Positions 1-8,190 of a DNA stretch of 64,000 bases are shown here, piece after piece (the first letter of the stretch is position 1; every line of letters starts with the position of its first letter). A model generated the notes under the pieces. It ran no database searches and had not been told where the DNA came from. It was given only the letters and a program-made list of their open reading frames with translations. The translations under genes were made by a program, and so were the position numbers. Source of the stretch: Flavobacteriales bacterium (GTDB taxonomy: Bacteria; Bacteroidota; Bacteroidia; JACJYZ01); NCBI GenBank assembly GCA_020635855.1, contig JACJYZ010000003.1, positions 496,001 to 560,000 of the forward strand. The letters are read 5' to 3'.

Positions 1-2171
1 ATGAACCCCGAAACTTTGACAGTCTTATCCATGAAATACCTTTCATAACCAGGGCGGAGGTAGAACACCTGGTTCACTCTTCCTGTTTGCAACAGGTATT
101 GTGCATCCACCACGTTCAGGGAGCCGTACACATAATATGCACTCAACATCCAGTGTCGTACTTTGTAACTCAGGCTGAGATTGGTGCTTAAGACGGGTTT
201 GTTAAAGTTAAATGAGGGAACACTGTCGAAGTCCGTCTGTTTGATTAGAGAGTAGCCAATGATGGCACTCGGTGTTAGGGTTTGGAATGCTGACAACGTA
301 TATCGGGCGGAACCATAAGCACCCAGGTATGTGTTCCGGATGACTTTGGTGAAATTGTAAGCGGGATAGTACAGGTTGCTGCTGGTTCTTCGGAAATTGG
401 GACCGAATTCATAGTACATCCGACTGGATTTATTGACAGACATTGTGAGGCGCACCATGTCGTGAGTGAAATGGCTGCCCTGGTAATACAGTACATCGGG
501 GAACCGCACGCTGTATTGCTGGTAGTGATCTAGCAAGAAATTCAGGCGCTTGTGATTATCGATCATGTACATGGCGCCAATATGTCCGTTCCGGTTGCCA
601 CCACCACGTGCAAAGAACCGCGTACTTGCAGTGGCTGTGCTGTTGATCCGAAGTTTTTTGGTGCTGTAGTTATAGGATAGCCTCCATCTCAGACCGTACA
701 GGTTGGTGTCAAGGGAAGACGGTATGGTTGCAACCTTATGGTAGGCGGTTCTGCCAAGGATCAGGCTTCCGTTAACGCTGTGATGTTTAAGGAATGAAGT
801 TCCGGATTGAATAAGGTATGCGATTGAGTTGGAGTGGTTGTATTGGTTGTCTTCATAACTCACTCCGGTATTTACCCTGTACTTTTTCATGAGGGTGAGG
901 TTTGTGCCTGCCGCGTAGGTATAAATGGGGTAGAGGATGTTGCGGAAAGCAGAACCATAGACACTGTAATCCTTGTTGATTTTATAATCGGCGGAGATGC
1001 CCCGGCCATTTGCGTTGAAGATGCCGGAAGAAGTGATGTTATCTCCGGCGATTATGTTCCATTTCGGGTCGCGGTACCTCACATACGCGGTCAGGTTTTG
1101 TGGGTCGGAGGAAAACTTCGTTGAGGATTTTCCGGGAGAGAACAATACGTTCCGCATGTTGAGCATGTAGTTCACTTCCCGGAGCTGAGGAAACAGTACC
1201 GAACCAAAAATCGAACTGTTGATTCTGGGTTGTGCGGTGCTCATCAGGTTGTAGAATTGCACGTCCATGTTGAGCGGGGTGGCCGACTGTTGTTTTTTGT
1301 TGTAGTAGTTGTTATCAACCTGTTTGAACCATACCGACTCATGCATCACGGAATAGGCGGTGGAAGCTTTCACCGTTACGGTTGATTCTTTCCAGACCTG
1401 CTCCAGGTAAGAAGGTGTGTCTTCATCTTTGGTGGCGCTTCCCACGGTGAAGGTTAGCGTGGTATCCTTATATGGTGCAACCTCAATGTATCTGGATCGT
1501 TGATTCGCGTTGAACTGCGGCATCACCAGATTTTTGCCAACTTCAAATTCAAGATAGATCACCTCCGGGGTATTGCCTTTGTTGGAAATGATCACGTCAA
1601 AATTGACATCATTATAATAGGTATTGAAGTACACCACGTTGCTGCTGGTGGTGATGCTCCATCTGCTTTTGCGGATTACCTTGATGTAGCAGTCGGCAGT
1701 GTAAGCTGCATTTTTGGTTTTGAAAGCCGCATTGATCACATGTGCCATGCCTCCTTTTGCATCACCGGGAATGGAAATGCGCATCGGCACATATACCGTT
1801 GCGCCCGGTTCGATGGTATATGAATCTTTGGCGGTATACGCGACATTCCACCCCAGGGGGGCAAAAATTTCCAGTTTACCTGTAATGGTGGTAATTTCCC
1901 TGTTGGTGATTTTCAGTACATCAAAAATTGTCGAGTCAGCACTTTGTTCGATGTGGTTTTTTGTGAAAAGCATCACCCTGTTACTGTCAGGGTCGGGAGC
2001 AGGATCAATGGCGGTTGTGTCGGCAGGAACAACGGCGGAAGAATCGGTGACGGTTGAATCCATGGCTGGAACCGAATCCGGGGGTGGTATGTTCAGGCTG
2101 TCCTGGGCATACAGGTTTGATCCTCCTGTCAGGACCATAATGATAAGAATTGATATCGTACGCCAGTACAT
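1..2171 (-). CDS. Large outer-membrane beta-barrel protein, usher-like (3' end outside window)
   Basis: An open frame runs from an ATG at 2171 to the left edge with no stop, giving at least 723 residues; the C-terminus is missing. Residues 1-22 form a signal peptide ending LYAQ, followed by a Pro/Asp/Ser-rich linker. Next comes a region of Ig-like character (roughly 45-220) with NEW3-like sequence such as APLGWNV and IEPGATVYVPM. From about residue 270 the protein is dominated by alternating aromatic/polar strands typical of an outer-membrane barrel. Near residue 376 it has GDNITSSGIFNANGRG, which resembles the GDxxT...F...RG block I recall from FimD/PapC ushers. It lies 16 nt downstream of two small secreted proteins on the same strand, and a PapD-like chaperone is divergent nearby. 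I infer a translocation pore for those subunits; an unrelated barrel protein remains possible. Confidence 0.6.
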   Translation of the reverse strand, partial: MYWRTISILIIMVLTGGSNLYAQDSLNIPPPDSVPAMDSTVTDSSAVVPADTTAIDPAPDPDSNRVMLFTKNHIEQSADSTIFDVLKITNREITTITGKLEIFAPLGWNVAYTAKDSYTIEPGATVYVPMRISIPGDAKGGMAHVINAAFKTKNAAYTADCYIKVIRKSRWSITTSSNVVYFNTYYNDVNFDVIISNKGNTPEVIYLEFEVGKNLVMPQFNANQRSRYIEVAPYKDTTLTFTVGSATKDEDTPSYLEQVWKESTVTVKASTAYSVMHESVWFKQVDNNYYNKKQQSATPLNMDVQFYNLMSTAQPRINSSIFGSVLFPQLREVNYMLNMRNVLFSPGKSSTKFSSDPQNLTAYVRYRDPKWNIIAGDNITSSGIFNANGRGISADYKINKDYSVYGSAFRNILYPIYTYAAGTNLTLMKKYRVNTGVSYEDNQYNHSNSIAYLIQSGTSFLKHHSVNGSLILGRTAYHKVATIPSSLDTNLYGLRWRLSYNYSTKKLRINSTATASTRFFARGGGNRNGHIGAMYMIDNHKRLNFLLDHYQQYSVRFPDVLYYQGSHFTHDMVRLTMSVNKSSRMYYEFGPNFRRTSSNLYYPAYNFTKVIRNTYLGAYGSARYTLSAFQTLTPSAIIGYSLIKQTDFDSVPSFNFNKPVLSTNLSLSYKVRHWMLSAYYVYGSLNVVDAQYLLQTGRVNQVFYLRPGYERYFMDKTVKVSGF

Positions 2172-2187
2172 ATCCGGAGGAATGCGT

Positions 2188-2751
2188 TTAAAATTGTGGT
2201 ATCAGAATCACTTCGATTTCTACTGTGTAGTAATCCGGCGTCTCACCCAACAAACTGCCATTCGCTATGCCGGCCTGATATGAAAGATTCACCTGGCATG
2301 TGCTCCAATCGCAATTGAGATGCCCGGCGAAATTTGTATCCATTAAGACCTCACCGGCCACAGTCAGGTCCTTGTATCCATAGTAATTCGCATCTGCAGG
2401 ATCCAGTCCGAGGTTATTTGTTGCCTCCACCTGGATGGTATTCAGATTTAAGGTATTTGCACCGCTTCCCTGGATCGTGGGCTGTGCATTGTAGGAATCG
2501 AACTCCAGGGACCAACCCGTAAGCGTGGAGCCCACGATGGGCGGCTCGGTGGGAAGGTCGGCGATGGTAATACCCAAGGTGGTACCGTCGGTAATCTCAA
2601 TGCCGTCCTGATATTTTTTTATGGTGTTGAAGTAAAAGGGGATGTCTCCGCCGGAGAGTACGCTAAGTCTTGCTGTATTGTAATCCTGAGAAAAGCCAGG
2701 CACTGAAAGAAGCATGATGCAAAGGGTTAAGTAAAATCCTGCCTGTTTCAT
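2188..2751 (-). CDS. Small secreted protein, candidate pilin-like fibre subunit
   Basis: 187 residues with a clear signal peptide (cleavage after PGFSQ, about residue 22). The mature part is beta-rich and Asn/Gly/Thr-rich. It holds the block GGDIPFYFNTIKKYQDGI (about residues 34-51), which is matched in the neighbouring 2868-3572 product, so the two are paralogues. Two cysteines lie near the C-terminus (NCDWSTC). The tail PDYYTVEIEVILIPQF is an amphipathic strand placed like the final strand of spore-coat-U/Csu-type pilins. It ends 16 nt before the barrel-protein gene and is probably co-transcribed with it. I recognise no named family with certainty; the fibre-subunit role is inferred from fold-like features and context. 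Confidence 0.6.
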   Translation of the reverse strand: MKQAGFYLTLCIMLLSVPGFSQDYNTARLSVLSGGDIPFYFNTIKKYQDGIEITDGTTLGITIADLPTEPPIVGSTLTGWSLEFDSYNAQPTIQGSGANTLNLNTIQVEATNNLGLDPADANYYGYKDLTVAGEVLMDTNFAGHLNCDWSTCQVNLSYQAGIANGSLLGETPDYYTVEIEVILIPQF

Positions 2752-2815
2752 CCTTGGCTATTTGGGGGGTAATTTGAAAATACGGGTTAATCGAAACAAT
2801 CCCTTTAATACGTGG

Positions 2816-2846
2816 AACCAGCCGCACCGTACACGGGCGGCTGGTT
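2816..2846 (-). other. Hairpin between the two secreted-protein genes
   Basis: A 10-bp perfect inverted repeat (AACCAGCCGC / GCGGCTGGTT) with an 11-nt loop lies in the 116-bp gap after the stop of the 2868-3572 gene. No U-tract follows on the minus strand, so it looks more like an mRNA-stabilising or processing hairpin than a full terminator. It could set the ratio of the two subunit transcripts (inference). Confidence 0.4.
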
Positions 2847-2867
2847 TTCACGCATATCGTTTTTTGA

Positions 2868-3572
2868 TTAGTTGTCGGTTGACAATTCGAACAACACATT
2901 GGTCACATACCTGTCTGGGGTAGGTGAAGGTTGTTGATCAATCAGCTTTACCGTGTTCATCGGGTTTACTGTGAACGCTTCAGCAGTACCACAGCGCCAG
3001 ACCAGGGTAAAGTCGTTGTCAGTTGCATCACCCGCATTTGCACTGGTAGCGTCATCATTGTCCTCGAGCAGGTCAACGGGATACGTTTCCAGGGCAGTGC
3101 CGGTGTTGTCATTGTCAGTAGGCGTACTGAACAACTCCGCGCCGGGCGTGGTGGCTTTTGCAAGACCCGAACCCTCGAAGTTGTGGGCGCCATTGTTCAC
3201 AATGGTGAATCCTACGTTGTCGAGTGCCAGGGTATTGGCCGGATTATCTGTTCCGATGAAAGTGGCTTCTTCCGAACCGTAGGAAAGCTTCCAGCGGGTG
3301 GAAGATGCTACGGTGAAATCGGTTTGGTAGAATCCGTCGGATGTGGCTGGGTTGGCAGATGTAGAGGTAGCAGCGTCACCTGACAGACCATTTTTATAGT
3401 CGTCAATGGTGTTGAATACAAATTCAATGTTACCCCCGTTTGTAATTGTCATGCGCAACACCTGGTTCAGGTTGACCGCCACCGGAACTACGTTCCTGTC
3501 GCGAACTGCCTGACCGAATGTTACAGATGCCGCTAAGGCAAATGCAACTGTGAAAACAAGTGTCTTTCTCAT
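2868..3572 (-). CDS. Secreted protein, candidate major pilin-like subunit
   Basis: 234 residues. Signal peptide of about 20 residues ending TFGQ. The mature part is acidic, Thr/Asn/Asp-rich and beta-rich. The block TNGGNIEFVFNTIDDYKNGL corresponds to the one in the 2188-2751 product. The C-terminal strand after PTPDRYV is hydrophobic/alternating, as expected for a strand-exchange pilin. Asp/Asn-rich stretches (around residues 150-185) might bind Ca2+. It is the first gene of the minus-strand run subunit-subunit-barrel protein, and a divergent chaperone gene starts about 280 bp away. Function is inferred; no exact family was recognised. Confidence 0.6.
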   Translation of the reverse strand: MRKTLVFTVAFALAASVTFGQAVRDRNVVPVAVNLNQVLRMTITNGGNIEFVFNTIDDYKNGLSGDAATSTSANPATSDGFYQTDFTVASSTRWKLSYGSEEATFIGTDNPANTLALDNVGFTIVNNGAHNFEGSGLAKATTPGAELFSTPTDNDNTGTALETYPVDLLEDNDDATSANAGDATDNDFTLVWRCGTAEAFTVNPMNTVKLIDQQPSPTPDRYVTNVLFELSTDN

Positions 3573-3795
3573 AATGGTGTTTGATTGGTTAATAAAAGGT
3601 TTTTGATTTCGGACATAAATGCTACGCTTTTATACCGCTATGTTATAATCAGGGTTACATAGAATTCGGCGTCTTTGGTTAATAAGTGATATGATTTTCC
3701 CAATTGCTTCGATGAGTGCGCCCTGAAAGTCGTTATATTGATTCCTGTAAAAGCTTCAATTGAAGCCTTCGTGCCTGATTGTTATATGGAATTTT

Positions 3796-3803
3796 TAATT
3801 TTG
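3796..3803 (+). promoter_or_regulatory. TAnnTTTG-type -7 box upstream of the chaperone gene
   Basis: TAATTTTG matches the Bacteroidota -7 consensus TAnnTTTG and lies in the divergent 283-bp region. The nearest TTG (3779-3781) is only 14 nt upstream, closer than the usual 17-23 nt, so the assignment is tentative. Confidence 0.3.
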
Positions 3804-3855
3804 ACCGAAACGGACCGGTTGTTGCTGTATGGCAATTAACCTTTTTTATGCCTTT

Positions 3856-4689
3856 ATGATCAAACCTGCCAAATTCAATCATGTCACCCGACTGGGAGTT
3901 TTTTTTGCATTGAATGCCATCTGTATAGGGCCTTCCGCATTTGCCCAGGACTTTGAGGTGTCACCAGTCGTGATCAATTTTGAAGTGGAGCCGGGAGGAA
4001 TTGCCACTCAAAAAGTGTTGATCCGCAATCACGCCAATACCGCCCAGCATTTCGAATTCAAGCTGGGCGATTACGAAGTGGATGAACACGGTTCAAAAAA
4101 GAGACTTCCGCCGGGGACCAGCCCTAAAAGCTGCAGCGACTGGATCAGCGTGAACCCTTCTTTTCTTGAACTCAAACCCAATGAAGAAACGGAAGTGAAT
4201 GTGATCATGGCGGTTCCCAAAAGCGGCACGGATACCCGGTGGGGAATCATTTACGTGCAGGCAGCCACCGAGCGTACTTCACTGGATGTGGATAAGAATG
4301 TGGCAGCCGGCGTGCTTTTGAAACCCAGGATTGCTGTTTTCGTGAGCCAGTCTCCGAAGTCCAATACAAACTGGAATGGCAAACTCGAAAGGTTGCACGA
4401 AGTTCCCAATGCCCGAACCCCAACATTGCGCACATTTGAGGTGCAGGTGAACAACACCGGCGATAAAATGCTGGAGGCACGTGTATATCTGGTACTGGCA
4501 GATGTGAATACGGGAGAGGAGAAGAAATACCCTGAAACCAAAAAAACCATGGTACCCGGAAGCAAATCGGTATTCAAGCTATCCATACCAAAAGAAGATA
4601 TCAAGGCTGGAAAGAAATATGCCCTTGCCGCGGTTATGGATTATGGTCACCGATCTGCCCTTGAGGCCGTTCAAATCATGATTGAGTAA
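3856..4689 (+). CDS. PapD-like periplasmic chaperone
   Basis: 277 residues from ATG 3856; an in-frame ATG at 3829 would add nine residues. 3856 was preferred because it gives a standard signal peptide ending PSAFAQ. The mature protein has two Ig-like halves. The first carries VVINFEVEPGG, an IRNHANTAQ stretch, then WISVNPSFLELKPNEETEV and a VPKSG...RWGIIYVQ ending. This is the layout of PapD/DUF916-type chaperones (first-domain strands, then 'P' and 'G' turns). The second half (about residues 165-277) is another beta domain with VNNTGDKMLEARVYL. It is probably periplasmic, holding the nearby secreted subunits for the barrel protein. The next gene begins at the base directly after its stop codon. 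Confidence 0.65.
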   Translation: MIKPAKFNHVTRLGVFFALNAICIGPSAFAQDFEVSPVVINFEVEPGGIATQKVLIRNHANTAQHFEFKLGDYEVDEHGSKKRLPPGTSPKSCSDWISVNPSFLELKPNEETEVNVIMAVPKSGTDTRWGIIYVQAATERTSLDVDKNVAAGVLLKPRIAVFVSQSPKSNTNWNGKLERLHEVPNARTPTLRTFEVQVNNTGDKMLEARVYLVLADVNTGEEKKYPETKKTMVPGSKSVFKLSIPKEDIKAGKKYALAAVMDYGHRSALEAVQIMIE

Positions 4690-5913
4690 ATGTTCCGTTT
4701 ACACCGGAAAAGGTTCATTGCCTGCATCTGTTTGCCGATGTTCCTTGGCCTGGTTCAGGCCCGGGCGCAGGAGGTCCAATCTACCTATTATGATGACGCG
4801 CAACAGCACGTTCGTGAGGCTGTAGAGGTGATCATGAAAGACGGTCAGCCGGTTCGCAATGGTAGCTACCGAATCTTTTATGAAGACGGTACCATCTGGC
4901 AGGAAGGTCAGTACAATGACGGCCGCATGATCGGTCTTTGGAAGGACTATTATCCCGGCGGCAAAGTCAAGCAGGAATTGAACTACCTGGATGGGAAGCT
5001 GGAAGGCACCACCCGGATTTACTTTGAAAATGGCACCCTTTCGCAGGAGGTGCCCTATCACAACGACCTGGTGAACGGACAAGTAAAGATATACCATGAG
5101 AACGGCCAATTGCGGGAATCAACCTTGTACGAAAACGGCCACCTCAACGGGATATCCACCGCTTACTATGAAAACGGCAGGATGTATTTCAGGAAGTCCA
5201 TCCGCCATGACCTTGAAAGCGGTCCGCAGGAAGTATGGTATGAAAACGGGCATATCCGGGAACGTTCGTTCAAACTGAAAGGAGTGTACGACAGTCTTTT
5301 TACCGGGTATTACAAGGAAGGTCCCGATGGTTCCCTTCAAAAGGAATGCTACTATAAGAACGGACTTCTCGATGGACCCTTTGTTGGATATCACCCCGAC
5401 GGTTCCATCATGAACAAGTGTACCTACATACACGATACCATTCAGGGACTGTATGAATCCTTCTATCCATCCTCACAGGATTCAACCCGAACCGGTGCAA
5501 TCATGCCCAATGAAAGGGGCATGTACGAACATGGCAGGCGAGAAGGGCCATGGAAATTCTTTTACCCCAACGGCGTGAGGTATATCGAAGGTCAATACAA
5601 CCATGGATTGTATGAAGGTGAATGGCGGGTATACTATCCGAATGACACCCTCAAACAGGTAGGAAGCTATGAGCACGGCAAGGAAACCGGCTTGTGGAAG
5701 TTTCTTGATCCGGACGGATCGCTGGCGCGCCAGGGAAGTTTCTTAAACGGAAAGCGCACGGGGCATTGGGAAGTATATTATAAGGATGGCACGCTGAGGG
5801 CTGAAATCAACTATGATGAGAACGGCGAACCCGACGGCGTGTACAAAACTTATTATGAGAACGGAAGCCTTGAGGAAGAAGCCACCTATGAGCACGGTGA
5901 AAAAGTAGAATAG
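4690..5913 (+). CDS. Secreted MORN_2-repeat protein (YwqK-like)
   Basis: 407 residues with a signal peptide of about 26 residues (ending VQARA). The rest is some 14 tandem MORN_2-type repeats of about 23 residues with the core G-x-W-x-x-Y-Y-x-x-G-x-x (examples GLWKDYYPGGKVKQE, GPWKFFYPNGVRYIEG). Such proteins are often auto-named YwqK antitoxin, but that name has little meaning here; the repeats form a beta-meander of unknown ligand. The ATG directly follows the chaperone TAA, suggesting translational coupling. It might therefore belong to the surface locus, although MORN_2 proteins are common in Bacteroidota in many contexts. Confidence 0.75.
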   Translation: MFRLHRKRFIACICLPMFLGLVQARAQEVQSTYYDDAQQHVREAVEVIMKDGQPVRNGSYRIFYEDGTIWQEGQYNDGRMIGLWKDYYPGGKVKQELNYLDGKLEGTTRIYFENGTLSQEVPYHNDLVNGQVKIYHENGQLRESTLYENGHLNGISTAYYENGRMYFRKSIRHDLESGPQEVWYENGHIRERSFKLKGVYDSLFTGYYKEGPDGSLQKECYYKNGLLDGPFVGYHPDGSIMNKCTYIHDTIQGLYESFYPSSQDSTRTGAIMPNERGMYEHGRREGPWKFFYPNGVRYIEGQYNHGLYEGEWRVYYPNDTLKQVGSYEHGKETGLWKFLDPDGSLARQGSFLNGKRTGHWEVYYKDGTLRAEINYDENGEPDGVYKTYYENGSLEEEATYEHGEKVE

Positions 5914-5932
5914 CCATATAAAACGATTGAAC

Positions 5933-6745
5933 ATGGAAAATTTTGAATGGAACCCCCAGGCACTGATTGACTCGGGAACCAGTGTGGGATTCAAGATCCT
6001 CGTTGCATTGCTGGTTTGGATGATTGGTTTGTGGGTGGTGAAAGCATTGGTAAAAGGCGTAAACAAGCTGATGGATAAGCGTCACCTGGACCCATCCTTG
6101 CAACCTTTCCTCAGGAGCGTGATCCAAACCCTCCTGAAAATCCTGCTGGTGCTGAGCGTGCTCGGTACACTAGGCATTGAGATGACATCCTTCATTGCAT
6201 TCCTTGGTGCTGCGGGTATTGCCATCGGCATGGCCATGTCGGGCACGTTGCAGAACCTGGCGGGAGGTGTGATGATTCTCATCTTTAAACCTTTCAAGGT
6301 AGGTGATGTGATTGAGGCCTCAGGGTACACCGGCACCGTGAAGGAAATCCAGATTTTCAACACCATACTGAACACACCTGACAACAAAACCATCATCATT
6401 CCCAACAGCGAACTCGCCACACATTCGCTGGTCAACTATTCGACCGAGGCGAAGCGCAGGGTCGACTGGACCGTCGGTGTAGGATATGGTACCGACCTTT
6501 CCAAAGCAAGGGAAGTACTTCTTGCGGTGCTGGATGCCGATCCGCGTATTCTGAAAGAACCCGTACCGCTCATAGCAGTTGCCGCACTGGCCGACAGCTC
6601 GGTGAATTTTACCGTACGTGGCTGGGTGATGGCAACCGATTACTGGGCGGTGTTCTTCGAGGTGAATGAGAAGGTGTACAATGCCCTGAACGGCGCAGGT
6701 ATTGAAATTCCGTTTCCGCAGGTGCAGGTACACATGCAGAAATGA
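5933..6745 (+). CDS. MscS-family mechanosensitive channel
   Basis: 270 residues from ATG 5933 (an in-frame TTG at 5927 is less likely). Hydrophobic helices lie at about residues 17-40, 60-82 and 88-110. The third is the Gly/Ala-rich pore helix (FLGAAGIAIGMAMSGTLQN), which continues into the beta domain at GDVIEASGYTGTV and then PNSELATHSLVNYS. This is the canonical MscS arrangement at about the usual small-conductance length (around 286 in E. coli). It sits in the inner membrane and releases solutes on hypo-osmotic shock. It follows the MORN gene by 19 bp and may be co-transcribed. Confidence 0.92.
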   Translation: MENFEWNPQALIDSGTSVGFKILVALLVWMIGLWVVKALVKGVNKLMDKRHLDPSLQPFLRSVIQTLLKILLVLSVLGTLGIEMTSFIAFLGAAGIAIGMAMSGTLQNLAGGVMILIFKPFKVGDVIEASGYTGTVKEIQIFNTILNTPDNKTIIIPNSELATHSLVNYSTEAKRRVDWTVGVGYGTDLSKAREVLLAVLDADPRILKEPVPLIAVAALADSSVNFTVRGWVMATDYWAVFFEVNEKVYNALNGAGIEIPFPQVQVHMQK

Positions 6746-6757
6746 TCATTGTGACAT

Positions 6758-7714
6758 TCAGGATTTTTTGCGAGCGACCTTATCGGTATAGCCGATGTGG
6801 AACAGGGCATCTCCCTGGTTCACCACCGGCATGTGGTTCACAGCAATGATGTAACCTCCTTCTCGGGCGCGGATCTTTTGGGTGAAGTCACCGAACGGAC
6901 CATGTAGCAAACCAAGAACGGTTCCTTTCCTGCAGAAAACACCGCTTTCAACCAACGGGTGAAAAAGCCCCGCCACCTTGGCCCTGATCCATCCGCTTCT
7001 TTGCAGCACCACCACTTCGTTGGGAGCAGGTGCCTGTCTGATCATGCCGAAGTGTTTGAGGAAACGAAGGGCTCCGTTCACACCTTCTGTGATGGCATGT
7101 TCACTAAAACGCAGCGATTCTCCGGCTTCATACACCATCACGCGTTTGCCCATCTTGGTGGCGTACCACCGAAGCGACTTGTCCCTGAGTGGTGAATTGA
7201 TCACGAACGGTGCTCCGATCGCTTTTGCCAATAGGTCGTTTTCTTTTCCGTCGAGCACACATCGTACCTGCGGGAAGTTACTGCGGCTGGCACCTCCGGT
7301 GTGAAAATCCATGATGTGATCCACTTTCGGAAGGATTTTGTGTACGAAATGCCAGGTAACGCGGCTGGCCAACGAACCTGCCCGGTTTCCCGGGAAGCTT
7401 CGGTTTACATCCTTTCCGTCCGGTACGGCCCGCGAGAAGTTGATGAACCCGTACACATTCAGAATGGGGATGGCGATCACGGTACCCCGTGTTAGTTTTT
7501 TAAAATATTTCTGTACGATCAGCCGGCGGATGATTTCAATCCCTCCTGCTTCGTCGCCGTGCATGCCAGCCAGGAACAGCACGATCGGTCCTTCTTTTTT
7601 TGCACGGTACACCTGGATGGGTATATCAATCGGGGTGCGGCTCGGCAGGTTGGCAATGTTTAATGTAAGTACCTGTGATTCGCCGGGGGCAATGGTGGTT
7701 CCTAAAATCTGCAT
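6758..7714 (-). CDS. Succinylglutamate desuccinylase/aspartoacylase-family metallohydrolase
   Basis: 318 residues. A zinc-carboxypeptidase-like fold is indicated by AGMHGDEAGG (H and E ligands, about residues 52-61), the NPN-like region VNRSFPGN, and DFHTGG (third ligand His, about residue 139). The C-terminal quarter is a small beta domain (GWIRAKVAGLF...GTVLGLLHGPFG). The family removes acyl groups from N-acylated amino acids or peptides; the exact substrate cannot be read from sequence. It lies 5 bp downstream of a RimB-like protease gene. That pair commonly flanks rimK, which is absent here. Confidence 0.85.
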   Translation of the reverse strand: MQILGTTIAPGESQVLTLNIANLPSRTPIDIPIQVYRAKKEGPIVLFLAGMHGDEAGGIEIIRRLIVQKYFKKLTRGTVIAIPILNVYGFINFSRAVPDGKDVNRSFPGNRAGSLASRVTWHFVHKILPKVDHIMDFHTGGASRSNFPQVRCVLDGKENDLLAKAIGAPFVINSPLRDKSLRWYATKMGKRVMVYEAGESLRFSEHAITEGVNGALRFLKHFGMIRQAPAPNEVVVLQRSGWIRAKVAGLFHPLVESGVFCRKGTVLGLLHGPFGDFTQKIRAREGGYIIAVNHMPVVNQGDALFHIGYTDKVARKKS

Positions 7715-7719
7715 GGAGG

Positions 7720-8178
7720 TTAAATGTCAGTCGTTTTTTTCCTGAAGGAAAGCAGGGTCTTGTTCACATCTACCACGAAACGGCTGCGCAGGAATTTTCT
7801 TCCTAACAATACGGGATACTTCAGGTCGCTGCGATTGGAAAGGGACATTTCCAGCGGGTATTCTTTTCCGAATACAATCACTTTGGTGATGATAGTAATC
7901 CTTTCTTCCGATGTTCCGAATGAGTTTTTAATCACGCGCCGGGTGTGCACAGGCAGGCAATACGCCTTTTCATTGTATTGCGGGTGCTCGGGGTCCAGCA
8001 GGTTGAAGCGCACCCATTCGGCGCCATCTCTATCAATCACGGTAAGGTTGTGGCAATGAAGAGCGGATGTGTAGGCCCCGGTATCTACCTTGGCATCGAG
8101 GTCTTCCAGTTTCAGTTCCGGCAGATCGATGCGGTCTTTCCGGCCGATAACCGGTTTGGGTTTCCTGATCTTCTTCAT
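7720..8178 (-). CDS. RimB-like retropepsin-fold protease ('ATP-dependent zinc protease' family)
   Basis: 152 residues, a full-length member of the DUF785/Zn_protease (PF05618) type. The motif VDTGAYTSALHC (about residues 31-42) contains the DTGA aspartate of retropepsin-like proteases. A later hydrophobic-Gly segment (YPVLLGRKFL) matches the second conserved block, and N-terminal IGRKDRIDLPEL is typical. Relatives act in trimming poly-glutamate tails made by RimK on ribosomal protein S6. It is followed by the aspartoacylase-family gene and preceded by a DUF58 gene. No rimK-like ATP-grasp gene is seen in the window. Confidence 0.8.
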   Translation of the reverse strand: MKKIRKPKPVIGRKDRIDLPELKLEDLDAKVDTGAYTSALHCHNLTVIDRDGAEWVRFNLLDPEHPQYNEKAYCLPVHTRRVIKNSFGTSEERITIITKVIVFGKEYPLEMSLSNRSDLKYPVLLGRKFLRSRFVVDVNKTLLSFRKKTTDI

Positions 8179-8190
8179 GCCTGGTTGTGG

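Noticed and set aside
275..2283. Several frames of 70-190 codons in the left-edge region
   Set aside because: All are explained as shadows of the long minus-strand barrel frame, which has a signal peptide and no stop to the window edge.
4690..5913. YwqK antitoxin function
   Set aside because: The name comes only from MORN_2 repeats; there is no toxin partner and the protein is exported.
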